Assembly: GCA_907165275.2 (NCBI GenBank)
Contig: OU015655.1
Coordinates: 12,598,501-12,662,500, forward strand
From: Zygaena filipendulae
Lineage: Eukaryota; Arthropoda; Insecta; Lepidoptera; Zygaenidae
Length of the DNA stretch: 64,000 nt
Reading direction: 5' to 3'
The notes beneath the pieces were generated by a model. The model made no database searches. It had not been told where the DNA came from and saw nothing but the letters and a program-made list of their open reading frames with translations. The position numbers were made by a program, and so were the translations under genes. Shown piece by piece: positions 1 through 10,400 of the stretch (its first letter is position 1; every line of letters begins with the position of its first letter).

Positions 1-250
1 CGTTCAGCCGTTTTTGTATGATTGAGTAAAAATCATCCAAACATCCACACTTTCACATTTATAATATTACTAGAATAAATACTTGGTCAAAAAATAGAAG
101 ATAATCCAATTGTTGTGTTTTTATGAAAGAACTTTGGAATTCCTGCGGGAATGTTGGATCGATTTTGACGGGACTTTCACTGCTGAAGCTGAAGTTATAA
201 GAAGTAAATTCCGAAACTCACGCTAGTGAAACTGCGGGGCAAGTCTATAG
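1..250. repeat. fragments of the common lepidopteran short repeat
   Basis: Bases 1-85 match the 'cacatttataatatta' end of the common repeat. Bases about 120-245 match another copy, reading through 'gacgggactttcactg' to 'gtgaaactgcggggcaag'. They lie in the intron just upstream of the first visible leucine-rich-repeat exon. No coding signal is seen. Confidence 0.6.
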
Positions 251-290
251 TTAGTTATATATTATATCTATTTAAACCGTTACCTTTCAG

Positions 291-1789
291 AATCCAGTAG
301 ATGTGGAGACCCGTGTGTTGGAACTAAGGTTAGATCACAACCACTTGCTCAGCCTCGAAGGTGGTTTGATGAGTTTACAAGGTCTGATAAGATTGAATCT
401 AAGCAACAATAACCTGCAGCAGATAGCACCAGAGGATCTCATCGGCTTGGAAAAGTTGAAACTACTAGATATATCTCACAATCAAATAACTTCACTGGAA
501 GAAACATCGAAGGTTTGTCAGAACGTACAATCCTCAATTCACTGTCAGTTATAAAATACCATACATATATTTGCTTAAGCGAGTTTAAATTAAAAAAAAA
601 TTGTTCAGTTGCTAAAGCGAATTTACGTTGAGTATGTCAGCTGTTCTTTATGTTTAGCAGAGAACTGTGTAGTGATAATTTTAATCCTTTTACAGACGTT
701 ATTGCCGTCGCTCGAAGAGTTGATAGCTCACCACAACAATATTACGTCCTTAGATAAAGATTTCCACGGTCTCCCGTCGCTGTGTTTCGCTGATCTTTCA
801 TACAATCAAATACATACTATGAACTACGAGCTGGTCTCGAAGTCACGATGTCATATAAACAGAGTGCCAAGCACACTAAAGATCTATCTTCAAGGTGAGA
901 ACACATCCCTCCCCAGCTATGTACCTATAGTCACTTGACGTCAACAATTTTGATGCCTACCAATAAGTTTTATCATAGTCATTAGGCAAAGCGAATTCTA
1001 CTCGGCGAATATAATATTTGTAATAATTTATTTGTAATTTGCACCTAAATTGGGACCTATAAGAATGCAAGCAGCGAATTAATCTATAGTGTCGTTTCAT
1101 AGTATTATGGTTGCGTTGTATTATAGATGGGTTATAAACCAGGTGCTTGGGTTTAAACCCGATTTAAACCTTAGCATTTACGGGGCTTAAACCGAAGCAT
1201 TGTTTGTCCATCAAGTTACAGGTGATATTTTGGTAGGTACTCGTATATCTAGTATTGTTGCGTCAACCACTAACCCCCATGAAAGCATACACGTGATAAC
1301 ATGGGTCATAGGTATACAGGTATAGTCTGATTAGTTAGTTACTAACAAACATCCCGCTCTCGTAATGAAATGTATATACTATCGTTGCGTTTTGTTTTAG
1401 ACAATCCCGTGCTGTGCGATGAGAGGATGTTCGAACTGGTGAGCGCGTTGCGAGTATTGGACGCGCGCATCAGCGGCGTGAGTACGTGCGTGGCGGTGGA
1501 CACGGCGCAGTCGCCGGCGCCCGCGCAGCCGCGGGCGGAGGGCGAGCCGGCGCCCAGCCAGGGCGACTCTCCGGTCATCGTGGTCGCGCACATGGCGGAC
1601 GGGCTGCGCATCCTGCCCCTGGAGCCCGAGCGGCTGCCCGCCCCGCAGCTGGCGTACCGGCGCGTGGGGCCGCTGCCCGTGCTCGTCGAGCCACCCGTGA
1701 CGCTGCCCCCCGCGAGCAACGTGGTGGTCAAGTGGCCCGGCGAGCAGGCGCACCCCCTCGCGGACCTGCGCGACGCGGCGCCGCAGTGA
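291..1789 (+). CDS. leucine-rich-repeat protein, C-terminal three exons (5' partial)
   Basis: Exons are 291-512, 696-894 and 1401-1789, ending in TGA. All junctions have AG acceptors and GT donors, and the phases agree (0, then 1), giving 269 residues. Exons 1 and 2 hold about five leucine-rich repeats with the LxxLxLxxN pattern, for example LIRLNLSNNNLQ, LKLLDISHNQIT and LCFADLSYNQIH. Exon 3 opens with NPVLCDERM and reaches VSTC, which resembles a cysteine-bearing C-terminal LRR cap. A Pro/Ala-rich tail follows with no membrane segment, so the product may be secreted or otherwise anchored. The signal peptide and the first repeats lie left of the window. The last exon is far richer in GC than the DNA around it. 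I do not recognise a specific orthologue; the LRR call is firm, the localisation is inference. Confidence 0.8.
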
Positions 1790-2590
1790 ACCGCCGACCG
1801 CTGACGCATCCGCAGTAGAGCTACAGGCCCCTCGGACAATTAGACAATCGCTAATCGTTATCGCTACAGAAAACAAGTTGATAATTACATTAGCATAGAA
1901 AACTAAGGAACGATTCGCTTTGTCACGTGGTCACGTAAAATCGTCCAATCAAAGGTCCAGTTTTGCGTGTGACATAACGATTCGGTTCCTTAGCTTTCTA
2001 CGCTTTAACGATTTCATAGATTGTCAACTTGGCTATGAGGGTACAGGAACGCATCACGTGGTCGCGTAAAATCGTTCAATCAGACATAAATTTTTGCGTG
2101 ACCCAGTGACATGACGATGCGTTTCTTAGTTTTAACGATTGACGATTGTCAACTCGGCTAAGGGGGTAGATAGCTCTCCTGCCAGTGTACCGACGCGACG
2201 GTATCGAACCGTGTGGAGAATTATCCAGAGCCAGATCATAATTGTCAATGTTTAGAAGGTAGTTCCTTACGTCATCGTGTAAATAGGAGTATTTTATAAT
2301 AGTGCCCACGTTTGCGGGACGCAGCGGCTGGGGGATCATTCTGGTCACGCAAAAAACGGAGCAGCTCCCACCTCGATACAGGCGCCCCTCCCACATAATC
2401 GGGTACTCGCATCAAGCTGATCCTCTTTCGCGGCGGAAGAAGGGGGCCTCATAGATCACACGCCTGAGTGGGATTTTTTGTGAGGGTTTTGTGTTTTGCC
2501 TGAATAGAATTAACCCTCAGGGCATTCACATAGATGTCGTGAAGTGTAGATATGTGTTAAGTTTAATATTATAAGTAATAATTAAATAAA
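1790..2590 (+). other. 3' UTR of the LRR gene with poly(A) signal
   Basis: The first clear AATAAA downstream of the LRR stop lies at 2585-2590, so the transcript probably ends near 2.6 kb. Minus-strand codons at 2160-2396 are open for about 80 residues but have no start context, splice partner or recognisable domain, so I did not call a gene there. Confidence 0.4.
1885..2160. repeat. two tandem copies of a fold-back unit with CACGTG cores
   Basis: Unit one (about 1890-2012) begins 'aactaaggaacgattcg' and ends with the inverted form 'cgattcggttccttag'. Unit two (about 2045-2140) repeats 'tcacgtggtcgcgtaaaat' and ends 'gatgcgtttcttagtttt'. Both carry the E-box palindrome CACGTG followed by CGTAAAATCGT. 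The pair lies in the probable 3' UTR and looks like a duplicated small inverted-repeat element. Confidence 0.6.
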
Positions 2591-2599
2591 ATATTACAA

Positions 2600-3120
2600 T
2601 ACATATTGAGATATCAGATGTGTACGTGAGTAAATAATATTATATTAGGCAGTGCGTAGTCACTTTAAAATAGTTTTGTATGAGTGAATTGAATGTAAGA
2701 TGAATAACTGACTTCATTGAAATAGCGCGATATTTTATTTACAAAGCAAGTTTCAATTAACTGATGTTCAAAGTATTTATGTTCTGTTTGGTTTTTTTTA
2801 CTATTAAATATATTACGAGTATAGATATTTGAGAACTCTATGTATTTATTTATTCACCACGAAAGTCAAAACAACGTGTCATTTATAGACGACTTTAAAT
2901 AATAGATAGGTATATACATATATTATATAAAATATTGTATTGAATATATTGCATTTTGGTTAACTTATTTGAATGCCATGAAAGTTATTAAAAATATGAT
3001 GTGTCTCCAAAACTACCTTTAACCTTTTTATGTCCTTAATTTTATGAGTATCTAGCTATACCTACCTAACCTATGTATTTGGCGTTTGGATCCGATGAAG
3101 CTAACTAATGGGCTTATTAC
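2600..3120. other. AT-rich intergenic DNA, nothing recognised
   Basis: No open frame of note, no repeat family I recognise and no RNA gene. Confidence 0.5.
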
Positions 3121-3149
3121 ACTACTTCCAAATTAGGGAATCTAAATCG

Positions 3150-3298
3150 GATACAATTTAGGATCAGTGAGTGGGAGAGAGAGAGCGAGTGATCACACTA
3201 CACTAAATTGTACCCTAAATCGGATTACTCTAGGGCACATTTTAATGTGTGATCACTCGCTCTTCTCTCACTCACTGATCCTAAATCGGAACCACGAA
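3150..3298. repeat. small fold-back element
   Basis: The left arm at about 3153-3198 ('ggatcagtgagtgggag' ... 'gagtgatcacac') is matched in reverse complement by 3247-3292 ('gtgtgatcactcgctc' ... 'cactcactgatcc'), around a loop of about 50 bp. It resembles a MITE remnant. Confidence 0.65.
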
Positions 3299-3339
3299 AC
3301 GGGTGAAACCGAAATGGTTTATGCCACGTGGTAAAACAG

Positions 3340-3731
3340 CCCGTTCCCACTTGTCGGACGTCAGATCCGGATTTTAATCGGATGTCGGCGCCTCTGTTCA
3401 CACTTGTCGGCTGTCGGACACGGTCGAAGCTGGCGTCAACACAACAACTCTGCTTGCGCGCCGCGATCTCGCAGTGACGCGACGCACGCACGGGCGCTGC
3501 GGGGCGGAACAAGGGGCAGCGGGGAAGGGTTATCGGGCCCGACATCCGACAAATGTGAACAGCACCATTCTAACTCATACGCGAGCGAGATCCGACACGA
3601 TTTTTTTCCGGGCGTAGAGGGCTCGCAAAACAGCCGACATTTCTTGTCGGCGACGACACAAAATATAAAATGTTCTGCCACTGGAACATCCGATTAAAAT
3701 CCGGGCCCGACACCCGACAAGTGGAAACGGG
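3340..3731. mobile_element. TIR element of about 390 bp
   Basis: The left end 'cccgttcccacttgtcgg' and the right end 'ccgacaagtggaaacggg' are inverted copies. The match continues for about 45 bp into 'ggattttaatcggatgt' on each side. Subterminal 'acttgtcgg' and 'ccgacatccgacaaatg' motifs repeat inside. Flanking 'aaacgggtgaaaccga' (left) and 'aaacggggtgtaaccga' (right) are similar direct repeats. The high-GC centre has short overlapping frames on both strands that I take to be chance. Superfamily not assigned. Confidence 0.75.
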
Positions 3732-3767
3732 GTGTAACCGATTAGGTATTACTATACATATTTTTAT

Positions 3768-3995
3768 CTAGCTGTTCCCCGCATTTTCACTCGCGTTAAT
3801 TTCAGATTTCTCGCTACGGGAATTCCGGGATAAAAGTAGGTAACTACGCTATGTAGTACTTCGGGGGTACCTACCTATAGGTACCCTGACAATTTGTAGG
3901 CATGCAAAATTTCATGACGATTGGTTGAGTAGTTAAGGCAGAACAGAAATTCTAACAGACTGACAGACTAATAGCCATGGATAATAATTGAATCA
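3768..3995 (-). repeat. common lepidopteran short repeat, one copy
   Basis: Reads 'agctgttccccgcatttt' through 'ggaattccgggataaaa' to 'gacagactgacagac', the usual order of this family in the reverse orientation. Confidence 0.6.
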
Positions 3996-4124
3996 TGAAG
4001 TAAATAAAATAAGTTTTTTTTTTAAGAGTGTCTCAAATTTGAACTTGACGGTAGGTAGAGACATTATTCCCTGTACATAGAGCAAGCCAGTGAAAGAATC
4101 ACTCAAGTATTAATACAATTGATT

Positions 4125-4200
4125 TTTAACCGACTTCCAAAAAATAAGGAAGTTCTGCATTCGGCTGTAGGTATGTATGTTTCTTTTTTATGTATGTTTA
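4125..4200. repeat. 'accgacttccaaaaaa' repeat fragment
   Basis: 'tttttaaccgacttccaaa' followed by a T-rich tract recurs at about 59397-59460 and, inverted, at 38112-38128. I recognise it as a frequent lepidopteran retroposon tail but cannot name its parent element. Confidence 0.5.
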
Positions 4201-4207
4201 GCGTTTA

Positions 4208-5366
4208 AAACTAGCTGTGCCCCGCGATTTCACCCCCGAGCACACGAACTCCAAAGTAGCCTTATTTCAGCTACTCCTTATATTACAAGCTAACTAGCTT
4301 ACCCCCGCGGTTTCACCGGCGGTAATTTCGGAGTTCCCGCGGAAATTCCGGGATAAAAAGTACTTTACATCACTCAGGATCACTGATGCTTCCTATAAGT
4401 GAAATAATGTTCAAAATGGTTCAGTAGATCCATAGATTATCCATACAATCTAACAAACTCACAATCTCCGGAGTTTCCGCGGGAATTCCGGGATATAAAG
4501 TACCCTATGACACAGGATCACTGTAGCTTCCTATAAGTGAAAGAGTTTTCAAAATCGGTTCAGTAGATCCAGAGATTACTCCCTAGAATCTCATAAACAC
4601 ACGAACTCAAAAAACTAGCTGGAGTTCCCGCGGGAATACCGAGATAAAAGTACCGAGATACCGAGATAAAATGGTTCAATAGATCCCTACAATCTCACAA
4701 ACTCACAATCTCCGGAGTTTCGGGAATTCCGGATTATAAAGTAGGTACCGTATGTCACTAAAGATCACTGTAAGTAGCTTCCTATAAGTGAAAGAATTTT
4801 CAAAATCGGTTCAGCGTAGATCCAGAGATTACCCTCTACAACGTCACAAACTCACAAACTTTTGCTCTTTATAATATAAGTATTTAGCTGTCCCCCGCGA
4901 TTTCATCCGCGGTATTTTCGGAGTTCCCGTGGGAATTCCAGGAAAAAAGTACCTAGGTACTCTATGTCCTTCTTTGTACCCCCGACAGTAGTTTACGATG
5001 ATTAGTGTTCCCCGCATTAATTCCGGAGTTCCCGCGGGAATTTCGGGATTATAACTATCCTATCTTTTAAGTTGGACCATATTATAAATGGTTAAAAAAA
5101 AATTATAAAAATCCGTTCAGTAGTTTCGGAGTCCATCGCGGACAAACAACGTGACACGTGATTTATATATATTAAGAGTAGCTGTCTCCCGCGATTTCAT
5201 CCACGGTAATTTCGGAGTTCCCGCGGGAATTCCGGGATAAAAACCATCCTATCTTTTAAGTTGGACCATATTATAAATGGTTACAAAATTTTATCAAAAT
5301 CCGTTCAGTAGTTTCGGAGTCCATCGCGGACAAACAACGTGACACGTGATTTATATATATGTATTA
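4208..5366 (-). repeat. head-to-tail run of about six copies of the common short repeat
   Basis: The 'gtttccgcgggaattccggg' core recurs near 4330, 4470, 4630, 4720, 4930, 5030 and 5220, always in one orientation. The last two copies share a longer unit ('cctatcttttaagttggacc' ... 'cgtgacacgtgatttatata'), which reappears at 22865-23285. This looks like local tandem duplication of a dispersed element, not independent insertions. Confidence 0.6.
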
Positions 5367-5376
5367 GAAGATTAAG

Positions 5377-5789
5377 GTCCGTATTCCAGAAGGTGACTCA
5401 GATCACGTTTCTCTTGAGATTAGTTTTAAGCTCAAATCATAACTCAAGCGTATATCTTATTATAGAATGCGTTTTAAGTTCTAATCACTTGAAACTAGTC
5501 TTTAGTAGAGATTCTGAACTCTGATTGGTTCTAATCAATTGAAACAAGTCTTGAGTAGAGATTTTGAGCTCTGATTGGTTGAGTGGTCTTGACATGACAG
5601 ACGTAAACAAAGATCAAATCTTTACTTGAGTATAGATTAGTACTCAAGCGTCGTTCTCGAATAAGGAAATAACTCAGCTGATTGTTGATTGATGAATCTC
5701 GTTTCAAGTAAGGTTCTAAAATTAAAGCTTTACTTGAAATTAGTTTTAAAACTAGATTCATGACTTGAGTAACCTTCTGGAATACGGAC
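5377..5789. mobile_element. TIR element with ACTCAAG subterminal motifs
   Basis: The ends are perfect inverted copies: 'gtccgtattccagaaggt' at 5377 and 'accttctggaatacggac' ending at 5789. Between them ACTCAAG, CTTGAGT and their variants recur many times on both strands, as in transposase-binding subterminal arrays. There is no transposase frame, so it is non-autonomous. Confidence 0.8.
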
Positions 5790-5889
5790 AAGATAAGATT
5801 AAGAAGTTTAGCAGTGATGGCGTCTATTACTTTGCCAATCACAATGTTAGTGATAAAAATCTCTCCTTCTACTTAGGTAGTATAGTATT

Positions 5890-5960
5890 ATTTTATTCGT
5901 GACCGCCGCACTCAGAGTCGATTTATTGGTTACATAAGGGATTTAAAATAAGGATAAAAA
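5890..5960. repeat. fragment of the 'ccgcactcagagtcg' MITE
   Basis: 'gccgcactcagagtcgattt' and the following 'ggttacataa' match one end of the full element at 13523-13760. Confidence 0.55.
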
Positions 5961-5991
5961 AAAAATCACTCAGGTATACTTCTTAATTATT

Positions 5992-6290
5992 CAAATATGG
6001 AGAAACGCCAATGACAATGTTAGACTAACCCCAAGTTAAAACTTGGTTCTCTCGAAAACCCACACCCACGCTTTCCTACCCACGGGTCACGGTTCAAAAT
6101 AGATGCTGAAAGGTGACTGAAATAACGAAGACGCGTATGTTACAGTAGGTACCAGGTAGGTACCGAACACAGTAGGTACCTACCTGGTACCTACTGTGTT
6201 CGGTACCTGGTACCTACAACTTTCACCTGTCAACCACCAGTGTTGACAACCAAGTCTAAAGAGTAAAGCGAGTTTCTTCTTCTTCTTCTT
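5992..6290 (+). repeat. dispersed repeat, 'gccaatgacaatgttag' family
   Basis: The string 'aacgccaatgacaatgttag', then 'ccccaagttaaaac', 'ttctctcgaaaac' and 'aaaatagatgctgaaaggtg' recurs at 42055-42240 (plus) and about 55930-56395 (minus, split by a MITE), with fragments near 34600-34735 and 46990-47050. A TTC microsatellite ends it at about 6275-6293. Confidence 0.6.
6147..6219. repeat. near-perfect palindrome built on GGTACC
   Basis: The left arm 'gtaggtaccagg' + TAGG + 'taccgaacacagtaggtacc' folds onto the right arm 'ggtacctactgtgttcggta' + 'cctggtacctac'. Apart from the four-base bulge the arms pair throughout, with almost no loop. It could extrude as a cruciform. Confidence 0.8.
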
Positions 6291-6299
6291 CAATTATGG

Positions 6300-7060
6300 C
6301 AATTTACTGCCAATGTATCCTACTTATTAGGATAATGTCTGTTTAAACATAATTCTATAATAGTCAATTTGTGTCATGAATAAATAAATAATATTAAATA
6401 TAATATTTAGGTAATAATATGATATCAATGCAAAAGTACTCGATCTACCCAGTACCTATAGATAATTAAAAATCGATTAAATGAAAAAATAATCGTTTAA
6501 TATGATAATTACTAATTTTTTTCACACTCCTAAATAACTGCAAATATTTCGACACAAATAAAATCAAACATAAAGTTTTGAAAATCGAGCACCTCTTATC
6601 GTTCTCTTGTTCGTTCGTTGGTACGTTAAAATTTTATATCATGATTCATGACGGAAATTATCGTGTGATAACGATGTGCTATCGTACATAGTACGTAAGC
6701 ACAAAATTATCATACGTGTACGATAAATCATCGTACGGTTCCGAACAACCCTAATGAAAGAGAACGACTTGAGTGTTAATGTCAAATCCTGTCAATATGA
6801 CAGCACAACATAATTGAAGAAGAAGAAGGAGAAGTATCACAGATTATATATAAATATTGGTCGTGAACATTTTAATCAATTGTGGTTTTTATGTTAGAAA
6901 AAACTCTATTTAACAAACATCACTTCGTTCGATAAATCGTAAATAAGTATAATATTGCGCATTTTAGCTCTGCAGAGCGATCACGATTTAACTAATTCTT
7001 AAAAAACATTGGTATGGTTTTTATCGCAACAGAAAAAAGTCAAATTTTGATTTTCTAGGG
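6300..7060. other. AT-rich intergenic DNA
   Basis: Low-complexity A/T, a GAA-rich tract near 6817-6835 and scattered CGAT motifs; no gene recognised. Confidence 0.4.
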
Positions 7061-7066
7061 CAAAAA

Positions 7067-7156
7067 ATCGATTCACTAGATCGATTCAGTACCTTAACTA
7101 TATTATCGATTAATAAAATCGATTTTTGGCTACCGAAAACCATTCGATTAATCGAT
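7067..7156. promoter_or_regulatory. cluster of five ATCGAT motifs upstream of zer-1
   Basis: ATCGAT occurs at 7067, 7080, 7105, 7118 and 7151, about 330-415 bp before the zer-1 start codon; the 7105 copy is extended to TATCGAT. Palindromic TATCGATA is the DRE bound by DREF in insect housekeeping promoters. The resemblance is visible; any role as promoter is inference. No TATA box was found with confidence. Confidence 0.3.
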
Positions 7157-7481
7157 CTTCGATTGTCGGCTATTCCCTGCCAAATCAAACTGCCATGCCA
7201 TTGTGTAATGAAACCTCGTAATAATATCATTCAGTATCATTGTTTCTTATTGTGCTTGAATTGTGTACCCTATTTTACATAAAATTCGAGATTTCAACAT
7301 TATCTTAGCTCTGGAAAGTTTGATAAATAAATTGTCGCAATGGACTGAAACGACTCGGCAGCTTTATAATGTGAGTGAGCCCAAAATATGCGCGATAAAA
7401 TATTGTATTGAAATGGTATATTCGAGAGCCTTTCATTTCTCACAACTCTGGTAATTTGAACGAAGTGGTTTTCTTTTCACA

Positions 7482-10400
7482 ATGTCGGCCAACGCTGGCG
7501 TATTTTCGTTTTGTGACAATAGTCCGGAATCACTTTTGGATTTATGTGTTGATTATATGGTAGAAAACTTGAACGTTTTCACCGAAGTGGTGCACACATC
7601 TACCCGTTCCATCAAGTTCCGGGATGATGTCGTTCTACCTGCAGAAATTTGTGAGAAATTCTTAAGTGCCTTCCAAAGGACCAACAACGTTAGCGACGAC
7701 ATAGCGAATTTGTTTCGCAATCATAATACAAAAAAGCAAACCAGCTTGCAAGTGGTCAAGCTGAGAAGATCGTGCATAACAGATGAGGGGCTCCGCTCTC
7801 TGATGGAGCACAGGCCAAGAGTGGTTGAACTGGTCCAGTGTGAGTACTTATCGCAGACTGCCCTGGACATTATTAACTCATACAGCCAAAACTTAATTAG
7901 TCTCAAGTTTGGTCCGCTTATGTATGTGTTTTCTCAAAATGAGAACTTATTCCGTGGAAGAGGTTATATAATAGATGCTCCACTTTTACGTAAACTTACT
8001 ATTCATCGTAGTGGCTTGGCAATATTTTCCATACTCCTGTTAAGGCCATTAACACACCTCGTATATCTAGATCTGTCTGAGTGTACTTCTGTCGGTTCTA
8101 TATGGACACTGAGCGAAATGAAAAACTTGCAAACACTTATACTATATAGTGTGCCGTGGTCAAAAGAGGTTATAGATTGGATTACAAGCTTGCAATCATT
8201 GAAACATTTGGATTTGTCACAATCGAGCGAGCGTCTTGGCAAATATCAAAACCCAAATGCAGTGTTATATAAAATTGTTAATAGTTTGCCACACTTAGAG
8301 TCTCTAGATATATCTGGCACTAACTTAGCTGGATCTGGGCTGGCTGCAGCCTCAGTCTCTGATGAATGTTCAGGCAATTCTGGGGGCCAGAACATACGAT
8401 GTGACATACCTGGACTCGTTAACCGTGTCAACAAGCCACTGGAATTCTTAGGACTCTATGCTACTCATCATGGAGCTTGTAAACGTCATGATATACCTGC
8501 TAAATCTGTGAGTAATATATTTTAAATTTTTGAAATTTATTTTAATCTCACACTATAAACACTAAAATCTGCTGTCACAATTTTAGTATTTTTTCATAAA
8601 CAGAATTCCAATATTTTTACTGCTAGATTCCAATGAACCTACAGTGATAGATAATGTACTCATTATTATCTGTTATTATAGGTACTTATAAATATATGTA
8701 ATATAATGTATAATACGTAATTAATTTTGTCACTGTGAGTTATACTGTATATATTATTGTTTGTAATAAAAAAAAAAACAAAAAAATCTTAAAATATAAA
8801 AAAAGAAGAGTAAACTATATGACAAATAAATTTGATACAAACACTTTGGATGTATTTAGATAGTAAAGAATAGTATTAGAATAATATGTCCCAAGTTATT
8901 AGTTTTATGCCATAAATAATAAATATATATTAGAATATTTGGAATACTAGCATAGAAGAGGAGGGGCCTGCTCACCCCAGGCTGTTGGCTGGTTACTGAT
9001 TCGAAATTGACTTAGCTACTGATGACCTTCAAACAACTCTTCAAATTTATAGACATAATATTTAAAAGTTTACATCCGCGACTCCCACGAGTATTATTAT
9101 GGCATGTCAGGGGAAAATGAAAATGAAATATTCCAAATATTCTGATCATGCATCAATTTAATAAATAATAGTCATTGTAGTGTATTGTCGAGTTGTTTTG
9201 TTGTGTCGTGTTTCCCAGATTTCCTCCATCTTTAATCTGGAGGAACCAATTAAATATTGCCATTAAAAAAAAAATCTATAGATAAGCAAGCGTAAGGTAC
9301 CACCAATCAAACTGTACTTGCTTGTAATATCAACATTGTATAATAAGAAACAAAACCATAGTTCAGTAAAAGACTCCAACATAAAATTTTCATTTTTAAT
9401 AGATGAGTGGTGATGCCAATGAGGAGCAGATTTTGACTGCAGCAGTACGGTACATGGAACGACCGGCGATGTTGACACGTATCCTCAACGATCTGTACTA
9501 CCTGTTCCGCTATGATAACAATGAATATGTGGCTCGGGCCCTGTCTGTAGTGCTTGATGCAATGGAGCAACACTTAACTGAGAAGCATATTCAGATCACA
9601 GGAAGGTTAGTTTGCTTCAATCTGGCAGATTAATGGAAGCTCTGTTAATATGGGTTCTTGTGGCCTGAAATAAATGTTATTATTAGTATTATTCCAACCT
9701 AGGTATTGAAAACGTATTCTATGAAATCACCACTACCATAAATAAAATCCAAAACACCAACTTTTTAACAAAAATAAATCAGTATTTATCTTTATGTTCA
9801 CGGCTGCCTTTTAGTTACATTTTAAATCGAAAAGGCAGTTTTAATCTTATAACTATTCATGTGAGACTAACTTTCGTTTAAACTGGAGGGTTTTTTTGTC
9901 AAAAAACATCAAAAAAAATTTCAATCTTCAATTTACTGCTTAATTTTTTATTCGAATTGAGAGGTCACCCCTATGCAAAAATAAACATAATATAAAAATA
10001 AGTATTATACTAATACTAATTTATTGTGTTCATATTTGAATAGTTATTGTGTTGAACTGTCATTGAACATTGAAACTCACTCAATTTTTTTTAAAGAATT
10101 TATAATCCTATTTATATCCATAGAAAAGAGTAGGTCACGTTTAAAATACTCGAACGAAACTAATATGAATTGGAGAAAAACCGTAGGCTCTTTGTATGGT
10201 TTAAAAAAATGAATGTATCCATACTAATATTATAAATGCCACAGTAATTAATCATCTGCCTGCACTTTATCAATGATACCGTTTTCGGTATCGGACATAG
10301 AGGCTACTTCTCCGCGGGAACTCCGAAATAACGCGAGTGAAACCGTGGGGGACAGCTAGTATCCCTATAATTTCTTAATGAACGTTTTTAATTATTAATT

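Noticed and set aside
1342..1876. Long minus-strand and alternative plus-strand frames over the last LRR exon
   Set aside because: GC-rich exon DNA suppresses stops in every frame; only the frame phased with the upstream exons continues the LRR protein.
2160..2396. Minus-strand coding exon opposite the LRR 3' UTR
   Set aside because: About 80 open codons but no recognisable domain, partner exon or convincing splice context.
4208..5366. A CRISPR-like or satellite array
   Set aside because: Units are unequal, diverged copies of a dispersed retroposon found all over the window; this is not a regular spacer array.
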